Source of the DNA: Clusia tigrina
Lineage: Eukaryota > Arthropoda > Insecta > Diptera > Clusiidae
DNA length: 64,000 nucleotides
Reading direction: 5' to 3'
Assembly: GCA_920105625.2 (NCBI GenBank)
Contig: OV050033.1
Location: 93,188,280-93,252,279, forward strand
Shown here: positions 1 through 14,040 of the stretch, piece after piece
Layout of the letters: the number at the start of each line of letters is the position of its first letter
Numbering within the stretch: the first letter of the stretch is position 1
Notes under the pieces: model-generated
Told to the model about the DNA's origin: nothing
What the model saw: the letters and a program-made list of their open reading frames with translations, nothing else
Database searches by the model: none
Position numbers and translations under genes: made by a program

Positions 1-3000
1 TCAAATGGCCCTAACTTCTATACGGTACGTCCTACACCTATCAAAGTTTGCAACATATAAATGCTTGTAACTTTTTACTGGAGCGTCATAAAACCTTGAA
101 ATTTTGTAACAATTAAGTACTCGAGCCTCTTGTCAATTTAAGTTATCGCTCAAAGCTGTGCTACCCTTGAGTCCCAAATCAAACACTGATAAAACTTCAA
201 ATGGCCCTAACTTCTATACGGTACGTCCTACACCTATCAAAGATTGCAACATATAAATGCTTGTAACTTTTTACTGGAGCGTCATAAAACCTTGAAATTT
301 TGTAACAATTAAGTACTCGAGCCTCTTATCAATTTAAGCTATCGCTCAAAGCTGTGCTACCCTTGAGTCCCAAATCAAACACTGATAAAGCTTCAAAAGG
401 CCCTAACTTCTATACGGTACGTCCTACACCTATCAAAGATTGCAACATATAAATGCTTGTAACTTTTTACTGGAGCTTCATAAAACCTTGAAATTTTGTA
501 ACAATTAAGTACTCGAGCCTCTTGTCAATTTAAGCTATCGCTCAAAGCTGTGCTACCCTTGAGTCCCAAATCAAACACTGATAAAGCTTCAAATGGCCCT
601 AACTTCTATACGGTACGTCCTACACCTATCAAAGTTTGCAACATACAAATGCTTGTAACTTTTTACTGGAGCATCATAAAACCTTGAAATTTTGTAACAA
701 TATAGTACTCAAGCCTCTTGTCAATTTAAGCTAACGCTCAAAACTGTGCTACCCTTGAGTCCCAAATCAAACACTGATAAAGCTTCAAATGGCCCTAACT
801 TCTATACGGTACGTCCTACACCTATCAAAGTTTGCAACATATAAATGCTTGTAACTTTTTACTGGAGCGTCATAAAACCTTGAAATTTTGTAACAATTAA
901 GTACTCGAGCCTCTTGTGAATTTAAGCTATCGCTCAAAGCTGTGCTACCCTTGAGTCCCAAATCTAACACTGATAAAACTTCAAATGGCCCTAACTTCTA
1001 TACGGTACGTCCTACACCTATCAAAGATTGCAACGTATAAATGCTTGTAACTTTTTACTGGAGCGTCATAAAACCTTGAAATTTTGTAACAATTAAGTAT
1101 TCGAGCCTCTTGTCAATTTAAGCTATCGCTCAAAGCTGTGCTACCATTGAGTCCCAAATCAAACACTGATAAAGCTTCAAATTGCCCTAACTTCTATACG
1201 GTACGTCCTACACCTATCAAAGTTTGCAACATACAAATGCTTGTAACTTTTTACTGGAGCGTCATAAAACCTTGAAATTTTGTAACAATAAAGTACTCGA
1301 GCCTCTTGTCAATTTAAGCTATCGCTCAAAGCTGTGCTACCCTTGAGCATCAAATCAAACACTTATAAAGCTTTAAATGGCCCTAACTTCTATACGGTAC
1401 GTCCTACACCTATCAAAGATTGCAACATATAAATGCTTGTAACTTTTTACTGGAGCGTCATAAAACCTTGAAATTTTGTAACAATTAAGTACTCGAGCCT
1501 CTTGTCAATTTAAGCTATCGCTCAAAGCTGTGCTACCCTTGAGTCCAAAATCAAACACTGATAAAGCTTCAAATGGCCCTAACTTCTATACGGTACGTCC
1601 TACACCTATCAAAGATTGCAACATACAAATGCTTGTAACTTTTTACTGGAGCGTCATAAATCCTTGAAATTTTGTAACAATATAGTACTCGAGCCTCTTG
1701 TCAATTTAAGCTATCGCTCAAAGCTGTGCTACCCTTGAGTCCCAAATCAAACACTGATAAAGCTTCAAATGGCCCTAACTTCTATACGGTACGTCCTATA
1801 CCTATCAAAATTTGCAACATACAAATGCTTGTAACTTTTTACTGGAGCGTCATAAAACCTTGAAATTTTGTAACAATATAGTACTCGAGCCTCTTGTCAA
1901 TTTGAGCTAACGCTCAAAACTGTGCTACCCTTGAGTCCCAAATCAAACACTGATAAATCTTCAAATGGCCCTAACTTCTATACGGTACGTCCTACACCTA
2001 TCAAAGTTTGCAACATACAAATGCTTGTAACTTTTTACTGGAGCGTCATAAATCCTTGAAATTTTGTAACAATAAAGTACTCGAGCCTCTTGTCAATTTA
2101 AGCTATCGCTCAAAGCTGTGCTACCCTTGAGCATCAAATCAAACACTGATAAAGCTTCAAATGGCCCTTACTTCTATACGGTACGTCCTACACCTATCAA
2201 AGATTGCACATATAAATGCTTGTAACTTTTTACTGGAGCGTCATAAAACCTTGAAATTTTGTAACAATTAAGTACTCGAGCCTCTTGTCAATTTAAGCTA
2301 TCGCTCAAAGCTGTGCTACCCTTGAGTCACAAATCAAACACTGATAAAGCTTCAAATGGCCCTAACTTCTATACGGTACGTCCTACACCTATCAAAGTTT
2401 GCAACATACAAATGCTTGTAACTTTTTACTGGAGCATCATAAAACCTTGAAATTTTGTAACAATATAGTACTCGAGCCTCTTGTGAATTTAAGCTATCGC
2501 TCAAAGCTGTGCTACCCTTGAATCCCAAATCAAACACTGATAAAACTTCAAATGGCCCTAACTTCTATACGGTACGTCCTACACCTATCAAAGATTGCAA
2601 CGTATAAATGCTTGTAACTTTTTACTGGAGCGTCATTAAACCTTGAAATTTTGTAACAATTAAGTACTCGAGCCTCTTGTCAATTTAAGCTATCGCTCAA
2701 AGCTGTGCTACCCTTGAGTCCCAAATCAAACACTGATAAAGCTCCAAATTGCCCTAACTTCTATACGGTACGTCCTACACCTATCAAAGTTTGCAACATA
2801 CAAATGCTTGTAACTTTTTACTGGAGCGTCATAAAACCTTGAAATTTTGTAACAATAAAGTACTCGAGCCTCTTGTCAATTTAAGCTATCGCTCAAAGCT
2901 GTGCTACCCTTGAGCATCAAATCAAACACTTATAAAGCTTTAAATGGCCCTAACTTCTATACGGTACGTCCTACACCTATCAAAGATTGCAACATATAAA

Positions 3001-6000
3001 TGCTTGTAACTTTTTACTGGAGCGTCATAAAACCTTGAAATTTTGTAACAATTAAGTACTCGAGCCTCTTGTCAATTTAAGCTATCGCTCAAAGCTGTGC
3101 TACCCTTGAGTCCAAAATCAAACACTGATAAAGCTTCAAATGGCCCTAACTTCTATACGGTACGTCCTACACCTATCAAAGATTGCAACATATAAATGCT
3201 TGTAACTTTTTACTGGAGCGTCATAAAACCTTGAAATTTTGTAACAATTAAGTACTCGAGCCTCTTGTCAATTTAAGCTATCGCTCAAAGCTGTGCTACC
3301 CTTGAGTCCCAAATCAAACACTGATAAAGCTTCAAATGGCTCTAACTTCTATACGGTACGTCCTACACCTATCAAAGTTTGCAACATACAAATGCTTGAA
3401 ACTTTTTACTGGAGCGTCATAAAACCTTGACATTTTGTAACAATATAGTACTCGAGCCTCTTGTCAATTTAACCTATCGCTCAAAGCTGTGCTAACCTTG
3501 AGTCCCAAATCAAACACTGATAAATCTTCAAATGGCACTAACTTCTATACGGTACGTCCTACACCTATCAAAGTTTGCAACATACAAATGCTTGAAACTT
3601 TTTACTGGAGCGTCATAAAACCTTGACATTTTGTAACAATATAGTACTCGAGCCTCTTGTCAATTTAACCTATCGCTCAAAGCTGCGCTAACCTTGAGTC
3701 CCAAATCAAACAGTGATAAATCTTCAAATGTCCCTAACTTCTATACGGTACGTCCTACACCTATCAAAGTTTGCAACATACAAATGCTTGTAACTTTTTA
3801 CTGGAGCGTCATAAATCCTTGAAATTTTGTAACAATATAGTACTCGAGCCTCTTGTCAATTTAAGCTATCGCTCAAAGCTGTGCTACCCTTGAGTCCCAA
3901 ATCAAACACTGATAAAGCTTCAAATGGCCCTAACTTCTATACGGTACGTCCTACACCTATCAAAATTTGCAACATACAAATGCTTGTAACTTTTTACTGG
4001 AGCGTCATAAAACCTTGAAATTTTGTAACAATATAGTACTCGAGCCTCTTGTCAATTTGAGTTAACGCTCAAAACTGTGCTACCCTTGAGTCCCAAATCA
4101 AACACTGATAAATCTTCAAATGGCCCTAACTTCTATACGGTACGTCCTACACCTATCAAAGTTTGCAACATACAAATGCTTGTAACTTTTTACTGGAGCG
4201 TCATAAAACCTTGAAATTTTGCAACAATTAAGTACTCGAGCCTCTTGCCAATTTAAGCTATCGCTCAAAGCTGTGCTAACCTTGAGTCCCAAATCAAACA
4301 CTGATAAATCTTCAAGTGGCCCTAACTTCTATACGGTACGTCCTACACCTATCAAAGTTTGCAACATACAAATGCTTGTAACTTTTTACTGGAGCGTCAT
4401 AAAACCTTGAAATTTTGTAACAATAAAGTACTCGAGCCTCTTGTCAATTTAAGCTATCGCTCAAAGCTGTGCTACCCTTGAGCATCAAATCAAACACTTA
4501 TAAAGCTTTAAATGGCCCTAACTTCTATACGGTACGTCCTACACCTATCAAAGATTGCAACATATAAATGCTTGTAACTTTTTACTGGAGCGTCATAAAA
4601 CCTTGAAATTTTGTAACAATTAAGTACTCGAGCCTCTTGTCAATTTAAGCTATCGCTCAAAGCTGTGCTACCCTTGAGTCCAAAATCAAACACTGATAAA
4701 GCTTCAAATGGCCCTAACTTCTATACGGTACGTCCTACACCTATCAAAGATTGCAACATATAAATGCTTGTAACTTTTTACTGGAGCGTCATAAAACCTT
4801 GAAATTTTGTAACAATTAAGTACTCGAGCCTCTTGTCAATTTAAGCTATCGCTCAAAGCTGTGCTACCCTTGAGTCCCAAATCAAACACTGATAAAGCTT
4901 CAAATGGCTCTAACTTCTATACGGTACGTCCTACACCTATCAAAGTTTGCAACATACAAATGCTTGAAACTTTTTACTGGAGCGTCATAAAACCTTGACA
5001 TTTTGTAACAATATAGTACTCGAGCCTCTTGTCAGTTTAACCTATCGCTCAAAGCTGTGCTAACCTTGAGTCCCAAATCAAACACTGATAAATCTTCAAA
5101 TGGCCCTAACTTCTATACGGTACGTCCTACACCTATCAAAGTTTGCAACATACAAATGCTTGTAACTTTTTACTGGAGCGTCATAAATCCTTGAAATTTT
5201 GTAACAATATAGTACTCGAGCCTCTTGTCAATTTAAGCTATCGCTCAAAGCTGTGCTACCCTTGAGTCCCAAATCAAACACTGATAAAGCTTCAAATGGC
5301 CCTAACTTCTATACGGTACGTCCTATACCTATCAAAATTTGCAACATACAAATGCTTGTAACTTTTTACTGGAGCGTCATAAAACCTTGAAATTTTGTAA
5401 CAATATAGTACTCGAGCCTCTTGTCAATTTGAGCTAACGCTCAAAACTGTGCTACCCTTGAGTCCCAAATCAAACACTGATAAATCTTCAAATGGCCCTA
5501 ACTTCTATACGGTACGTCCTACACCTATCAAAGTTTGCAACATACAAATGCTTGTAACTTTTTACTGGAGCGTCATAAAACCTTGAAATTTTGTAACAAT
5601 AAAGTACTCGAGCCTCTTGTCAATTTAAGCTATCGCTCAAAGCTGTGCTACCCTTGAGCATCAAATCAAACACTGATAAAGCTTCAAATGGCCCTTACTT
5701 CTATACGGTACGTCCTACACCTATCGAAGATTGCACATATAAATGCTTGTAACTTTTTACTGGAGCGTCATAAAACCTTGAAATTTTGTAACAATTAAGT
5801 ACTCGAGCCTCTTGTCAATTTAAGCTATCGCTCAAAGCTGTGCTACCCTTGAGTCACAAATCAAACACTGATAAAGCTTCAAATGGCCCTAACTTCTATA
5901 CGGTACGTCCTACACCTATCAAAGTTTGCAACATACAAATGCTTGTAACTTTTTACTGGAGCATCATAAAACCTTGAAATTTTGTAACAATATAGTACTC

Positions 6001-9000
6001 GAGCCTCTTGTGAATTTAAGCTATCGCTCAAAGCTGTGCTACCCTTGAATCCCAAATCAAACACTGATAAAACTTCAAATGGCCCTAACTTCTATACGGT
6101 ACGTCCTACACCTATCAAAGATTGCAACGTATAAATGCTTGTAACTTTTTACTGGAGCGTCATTAAACCTTGAAATTTTGTAACAATTAAGTACTCGAGC
6201 CTCTTGTCAATTTAAGCTATCGCTCAAAGCTGTGCTACCCTTGAGTCCCAAATCAAACACTGATAAAGCTCCAAATTGCCCTAACTTCTATACGGTACGT
6301 CCTACACCTATCAAAGTTTGCAACATACAAATGCTTGTAACTTTTTACTGGAGCGTCATAAAACCTTGAAATTTTGTAACAATAAAGTACTCGAGCCTCT
6401 TGTCAATTTAAGCTATCGCTCAAAGCTGTGCTACCCATGAGCATCAAATCAAACACTTATAAAGCTTTAAATGGCCCTAACTTCTATACGGTACGTCCTA
6501 CACCTATCAAAGATTGCAACATATAAATGCTTGTAACTTTTTACTGGAGCGTCATAAAACCTTGAAATTTTGTAACAATTAAGTACTCGAGCCTCTTGTC
6601 AATTTAAGCTATCGCTCAAAGCTGTGCTACCCTTGAGTCCAAAATCAAACACTGATAAAGCTTCAAATGGCCCTAACTTCTATACGGTACGTCCTACACC
6701 TATCAAAGATTGCAACATATAAATGCTTGTAACTTTTTACTGGAGCGTCATAAAACCTTGAAATTTTGTAACAATTAAGTACTCGAGCCTCTTGTCAATT
6801 TAAGCTATCGCTCAAAGCTGTGCTACCCTTGAGTCCCAAATCAAACACTGATAAAGCTTCAAATGGCTCTAACTTCTATACGGTACGTCCTACACCTATC
6901 AAAGTTTGCAACATACAAATGCTTGAAACTTTTTACTGGAGCGTCATAAAACCTTGACATTTTGTAACAATATAGTACTCGAGCCTCTTGTCAATTTAAC
7001 CTATCGCTCAAAGCTGTGCTAACCTTGAGTCCCAAATCAAACACTGATAAATCTTCAAATGGCCCTAACTTCTATACGGTACGTCCTACACCTATCAAAG
7101 TTTGCAACATACAAATGCTTGTAACTTTTTACTGGAGCGTCATAAAACCTTGAAATTTTGTAACAATTAAGTACTCGAGCCTCTTGCCAATTTAAGCTAT
7201 CGCTCAAAGCTGTGCTAACCTTGAGTCCCAAATCAAACACTGATAAATCTTCAAGTGGCCCTAACTTCTATACGGTACGTCCTACACCTATCAAAGTTTG
7301 CAACATACAAATGCTTGTAACTTTTTACTGGAGCATCATAAAACCTTGAAATTTTGTAACAATATAGTACTCGAGCCTCTTGTGAATTTAAGCTATCGCT
7401 CAAAGCTGTGCTACCCTTGAATCCCAAATCAAACACTGATAAAACTTCAAATGGCCCTAACTTCTATACGGTACGTCCTACACCTATCAAAGATTGCAAC
7501 GTATAAATGCTTGTAACTTTTTACTGGAGCGTCATTAAACCTTGAAATTTTGTAACAATTAAGTACTCGAGCCTCTTGTCAATTTAAGCTATCGCTCAAA
7601 GCTGTGCTACCCTTGAGTCCCAAATCAAACACTGATAAAGCTCCAAATTGCCCTAACTTCTATACGGTACGTCCTACACCTATCAAAGTTTGCAACATAC
7701 AAATGCTTGTAACTTTTTACTGGAGCGTCATAAAACCTTGAAATTTTGTAACAATAAAGTACTCGAGCCTCTTGTCAATTTAAGCTATCGCTCAAAGCTG
7801 TGCTACCCATGAGCATCAAATCAAACACTTATAAAGCTTCAAATGGCCCTAACTTCTATACGGTACGTCCTACACCTATCAAAGATTGCAACATATAAAT
7901 GCTTGTAACTTTTTACTGGAGCGTCATAAAACCTTGAAATTTTGTAACAATTAAGTACTCGAGCCTCTTGTCAATTTAAGCTATCGCTCAAAGCTGTGCT
8001 ACCCTTGAGTCCAAAATCAAACACTGATAAAGCTTCAAATGGCCCTAACTTCTATACGGTACGTCCTACACCTATCAAAGATTGCAACATATAAATGCTT
8101 GTAACTTTTTACTGGAGCGTCATAAAACCTTGAAATTTTGTAACAATTAAGTACTCGAGCCTCTTGTCAATTTAAGCTATCGCTCAAAGCTGTGCTACCC
8201 TTGAGTCCCAAATCAAACACTGATAAAGCTTCAAATGGCTCTAACTTCTATACGGTACGTCCTACACCTATCAAAGTTTGCAACATACAAATGCTTGAAA
8301 CTTTTTACTGGAGCGTCATAAAACCTTGACATTTTGTAACAATATAGTACTCGAGCCTCTTGTCAATTTAACCTATCGCTCAAAGCTGCGCTAACCTTGA
8401 GTCCCAAATCAAACAGTGATAAATCTTCAAATGTCCCTAACTTCTATACGGTACGTCCTACACCTATCAAAGTTTGCAACATACAAATGCTTGTAAATTT
8501 TTACTGGAGCGTCATAAATCCTTGAAATTTTGTAACAATATAGTACTCGAGCCTCTTGTCAATTTAAGCTATCGCTCAAAGCTGTGCTACCCTTGAGTCC
8601 CAAATCAAACACTGATAAAGCTTCAAATGTCCCTAACTTCTATACGGTACGTCCTACACCTATCAAAGTTTGCAACATACAAATGCTTGTAACTTTTTAC
8701 TGGAGCGTCATAAATCCTTGAAATTTTGTAACAATATAGTACTCGAGCCTCTTGTCAATTTAAGCTATCGCTCAAAGCTGTGCTACCCTTGAGTCCCAAA
8801 TCAAACACTGATAAAGCTTCAAATGGCCCTAACTTCTATACGGTACGTCCTACACCTATCAAAATTTGCAACATACAAATGCTTGTAACTTTTTACTGGA
8901 GCGTCATAAAACCTTGAAATTTTGTAACAATATAGTACTCGAGCCTCTTGTCAATTTGAGCTAACGCTCAAAACTGTGCTACCCTTGAGTCCCAAATCAA

Positions 9001-12000
9001 ACACTGATAAATCTTCAAATGGCCCTAACTTCTATACGGTACGTCCTACACATATCAAAGTTTGCAACATACAAATGCTTGTAACTTTTTACTGGAGCGT
9101 CATAAAACCTTGAAATTTTGTAACAATTAAGTACTCGAGCCTCTTGCCAATTTAAGCTATCGCTCAAAGCTGTGCTAACCTTGAGTCCCAAATCAAACAC
9201 TGATAAATCTTCAAGTGGCCCTAACTTCTATACGGTACGTCCTACACCTATCAAAGTTTGCAACATACAAATGCTTGTATTTTTTTTACTGGAGGGTCAT
9301 AAAACCTTGAAATTTTGTAACAATATAGTACTCGAGCCTCTTGTCAATTTAAGCTAACGCTCAAAACTGTGCTACCCTTGAGTCCCAAATCAAACACTGA
9401 TAAAGCTTCAAATGGCCCTAACTTCTATACGGTACGTCCTACACCTATCAAAGATTGCAACATATAAATTCTTGTAACTTTTTACTGGAGCGTCATAAAA
9501 CCTTGAAAATTTGTAACAATTAAGTACTCGAGCCTCTTGTCAATTTAAGCTATCGCTCAAAGCTGTGCTACCCTTGAGTCCAAAATCAAACACTGATAAA
9601 GCTTCAAATGGCCCTAATTTCTATACGGTACGTCCTACACCTATCAAAGATTGCAACATATAAATGCTTGTAACTTTTTACTGGAGCGTCATTAAACCTT
9701 GAAATTTTGTAACAATTAAGTACTCGAGCCTCTTGTCAATTTAAGCTATCGCTCAAAGCTGTGCTACCCTTGAGTCCCAAATCAAACACTGATAAAGCTC
9801 CAAATTGCCCTAACTTCTATACGGTACGTCCTACACCTATCAAAGTTTGCAACATACAAATGCTTGTAACTTTTTACTGGAGCGTCATAAAACCTTGAAA
9901 TTTTGTAACAATAAAGTACTCGAGCCTCTTGTCAATTTAAGCTATCGCTCAAAGCTGTGCTACCCTTGAGCATCAAATCAAACACTTATAAAGCTTTAAA
10001 TGGCCCTAACTTCTATACGGTACGTCCTACACCTATCAAAGATTGCAACATATAAATGCTTGTAACTTTTTACTGGAGCGTCATAAAACCTTGAAATTTT
10101 GTAACAATTAAGTACTCGAGCCTCTTGTCAATTTAAGCTATCGCTCAAAGCTGTGCTACCCATGAGCATCAAATCAAACACTTATAAAGCTTTAAATGGC
10201 CCTAACTTCTATACGGTACGTCCTACACCTATCAAAGATTGCAACATATAAATGCTTGTAACTTTTTACTGGAGCGTCATAAAACCTTGAAATTTTGTAA
10301 CAATTAAGTACTCGAGCCTCTTGTCAATTTAAGCTATCGCTCAAAGCTGTGCTACCCTTGAGTCCAAAATCAAACACTGATAAAGCTTCAAATGGCCCTA
10401 ACTTCTACACGGTACGTCCTACACCTATCAAAGATTGCAACATATAAATGCTTGTAACTTTTTACTGGAGCGTCATAAAACCTTGAAATTTTGTAACAAT
10501 TAAGTACTCGAGCCTCTTGTCAATTTAAGCTATCGCTCAAAGCTGTGCTACCCTTGAGTCCCAAATCAAACACTGATAAAGCTTCAAATGGCTCTAACTT
10601 CTATACGGTACGTCCTACACCTATCAAAGTTTGCAACATACAAATGCTTGAAACTTTTTACTGGAGCGTCATAAAACCTTGACATTTTGTAACAATATAG
10701 TACTCGAGCCTCTTGTCAATTTAACCTATCGCTCAAAGCTGTGCTAACCTTGAGTCCCAAATCAAACACTGATAAATCTTCAAATGGCACTAACTTCTAT
10801 ACGGTACGTCCTACACCTATCAAAGTTTGCAACATACAAATGCTTGAAACTTTTTACTGGAGCGTCATAAAACCTTGACATTTTGTAACAATATAGTACT
10901 CGAGCCTCTTGTCAATTTAACCTATCGCTCAAAGCTGCGCTAACCTTGAGTCCCAAATCAAACAGTGATAAATCTTCAAATGTCCCTAACTTCTATACGG
11001 TACGTCCTACACCTATCAAAGTTTGCAACATACAAATGCTTGTAACTTTTTACTGGAGCGTCATAAATCCTTGAAATTTTGTAACAATATAGTACTCGAG
11101 CCTCTTGTCAATTTAAGCTATCGCTCAAAGCTGTGCTACCCTTGAGTCCCAAATCAAACACTGATAAAGCTTCAAATGGCCCTAACTTCTATACGGTACG
11201 TCCTACACCTATCAAAATTTGCAACATACAAATGCTTGTAACTTTTTACTGGAGCGTCATAAAACCTTGAAATTTTGTAACAATATAGTACTCGAGCCTC
11301 TTGTCAATTTGAGCTAACGCTCAAAACTGTGCTACCCTTGAGTCCCAAATCAAACACTGATAAATCTTCAAATGGCCCTAACTTCTATACGGTACGTCCT
11401 ACACATATCAAAGTTTGCAACATACAAATGCTTGTAACTTTTTACTGGAGCGTCATAAAACCTTGAAATTTTGTAACAATTAAGTACTCGAGCCTCTTGC
11501 CAATTTAAGCTATCGCTCAAAGCTGTGCTAACCTTGAGTCCCAAATCAAACACTGATAAATCTTCAAGTGGCCCTAACTTCTATACGGTACGTCCTACAC
11601 CTATCAAAGTTTGCAACATACAAATGCTTGTATTTTTTTTACTGGAGGGTCATAAAACCTTGAAATTTTGTAACAATATAGTACTCGAGCCTCTTGTCAA
11701 TTTAAGCTAACGCTCAAAACTGTGCTACCCTTGAGTCCCAAATCAAACACTGATAAAGCTTCAAATGGCCCTAACTTCTATACGGTACGTCCTACACCTA
11801 TCAAAGATTGCAACATATAAATTCTTGTAACTTTTTACTGGAGCGTCATAAAACCTTGAAAATTTGTAACAATTAAGTACTCGAGCCTCTTGTCAATTTA
11901 AGCTATCGCTCAAAGCTGTGCTACCCTTGAGTCCAAAATCAAACACTGATAAAGCTTCAAATGGCCCTAATTTCTATACGGTACGTCCTACACCTATCAA

Positions 12001-14026
12001 AGATTGCAACATATAAATGCTTGTAACTTTTTACTGGAGCGTCATTAAACCTTGAAATTTTGTAACAATTAAGTACTCGAGCCTCTTGTCAATTTAAGCT
12101 ATCGCTCAAAGCTGTGCTACCCTTGAGTCCCAAATCAAACACTGATAAAGCTCCAAATTGCCCTAACTTCTATACGGTACGTCCTACACCTATCAAAGTT
12201 TGCAACATACAAATGCTTGTAACTTTTTACTGGAGCGTCATAAAACCTTGAAATTTTGTAACAATAAAGTACTCGAGCCTCTTGTCAATTTAAGCTATCG
12301 CTCAAAGCTGTGCTACCCTTGAGCATCAAATCAAACACTTATAAAGCTTTAAATGGCCCTAACTTCTATACGGTACGTCCTACACCTATCAAAGATTGCA
12401 ACATATAAATGCTTGTAACTTTTTACTGGAGCGTCATAAAACCTTGAAATTTTGTAACAATTAAGTACTCGAGCCTCTTGTCAATTTAAGCTATCGCTCA
12501 AAGCTGTGCTACCCTTGAGTCCAAAATCAAACACTGATAAAGCTTCAAATGGCTCTAACTACTATACGGTACGTCCTACACCTATCAAAGTTTGCAACAT
12601 ACAAATGCTTGAAACTTTTTACTGGAGCGTCATAAAACCTTGACATTTTGTAACAATATAGTACTCGAGCCTCTTGTCAATTTAACCTATCGCTCAAAGC
12701 TGTGCTAACCTTGAGTCCCAAATCAAACACTGATAAATCTTCAAATGGCCCTAACTTCTATACGGTACGTCCTACACCTATCAAAGTTTGCAACATACAA
12801 ATGCTTGAAACTTTTTACTGGAGCGTCATAAAACCTTGACATTTTGTAACAATATAGTACTCGAGCCTCTTGTCAATTTAACCTATCGCTCAAAGCTGCG
12901 CTAACCTTGAGTCCCAAATCAAACAGTGATAAATTTTCAAATGTCCCTAACTTCTATACGGTACGTCCTACACCTATCAAAGTTTGCAACATACAAATGC
13001 TTGTAACTTTTTACTGGAGCGTCATAAATCCTTGAAATTTTGTAACAATATAGTACTCGAGCCTCTTGTCAATTTAAGCTATCGCTCAAAGCTGTGCTAC
13101 CCTTGAGTCCCAAATCAAACACTGATAAAGCTTCAAATGGCCCTAACTTCTATACGGTACGTCCTACACCTATCAAAATTTGCAACATACAAATGCTTGT
13201 AACTTTTTACTGGAGCGTCATAAAACCTTGAAATTTTGTAACAATATAGTACTCGAGCCTCTTGTCAATTTGAGCTAACGCTCAAAACTGTGCTACCCTT
13301 GAGTCCCAAATCAAACACTGATAAATCTTCAAATGGCCCTAACTTCTATACGGTACGTCCTACACCTATCAAAGTTTGCAACATACAAATGCTTGTAACT
13401 TTTTACTGGAGCGTCATAAAACCTTGAAATTTTGTAACAATTAAGTACTCGAGCCTCTTGCCAATTTAAGCTATCGCTCAAAGCTGTGCTAACCTTGAGT
13501 CCCAAATCAAACACTGATAAATCTTCAAGTGGCCCTAACTTCTATACGGTACGTCCTACACCTATCAAAGTTTGCAACATACAAATGCTTGTATTTTTTT
13601 TTACTGGAGGGTCATAAAACCTTGAAATTTTGTAATAATATAGTACTCGAGCCTCTTGTCAATTTAAGCTAACGCTCAAAACTGTGCTACCCTTGAGTCC
13701 CAAATCAAACACTGATAAATCTTCAAATGGCCCTAACTTCTATACGGTACGTCCTACACCTATCAAAGATTGCAACATATAAATTCTTGTAACTTTTTAC
13801 TGGAGCGTCATAAAACCTTGAAAATTTGTAACAATTAAGTACTCGAGCCTCTTGTCAATTTAATCTATCGCTCAAAGCTGTGCTACCCTTGAGTCCAAAA
13901 TCAAACACTGATAAAGCTTCAAATGGCCCTAATTTCTATACGGTACGTCCTACACCTATCAAAGATTGCAACATATAAATGCTTGTAACTTTTTACTGGA
14001 GCGTCATAAAACCTTGAAAATTTGTA
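1..14026. repeat. HOR domain 1
   Basis: This stretch is built from a shared set of monomer variants in different orders. The marker gctccaaattgcc (read from its attgcc) lies at 2748, 6275, 7647, 9804 and 12157, after a related attgcc at 1181; the intervals are about 8, 18, 7, 11 and 12 monomers. The marker tcttcaagtggcc follows 61-codon frames starting at 4116, 7055, 9015, 11368 and 13329, giving intervals of about 15, 10, 12 and 10 monomers. A one-base loss in gattgcacatat occurs near 2207 and again 18 monomers later near 5734. The monomers with cttgaaac plus ttgacattttg in this domain are otherwise seen only beyond 55 kb. The intervals do not follow one fixed HOR length, which suggests repeated unequal exchange. 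Confidence 0.8.
9280..9287. repeat. T-tract expansion in a monomer
   Basis: The usual gtaactttttact is replaced by gta, eight T and act, with ggagggtc following in place of ggagcgtc. The same variant recurs near 11632 with eight T and near 13594 with nine T. All three sit one monomer after the same neighbour type, so the variant was copied with its HOR and then changed length once more, probably by slippage. Confidence 0.85.
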
Positions 14027-14040
14027 CTGTGCTAACCTTG
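14020..14040. other. 47-bp intra-monomer deletion junction
   Basis: The sequence passes directly from aaaatttgta to ctgtgctaacc. A normal monomer has about 47 bp between these points, from acaattaag through the ScaI/XhoI region to gctcaaag. This monomer therefore has no CTCGAG site. The junction separates HOR domain 1 from the next block, which begins with a variant carrying gagtcccaatc (one A lost). It may be the scar of an out-of-register exchange between two domains. Confidence 0.85.
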
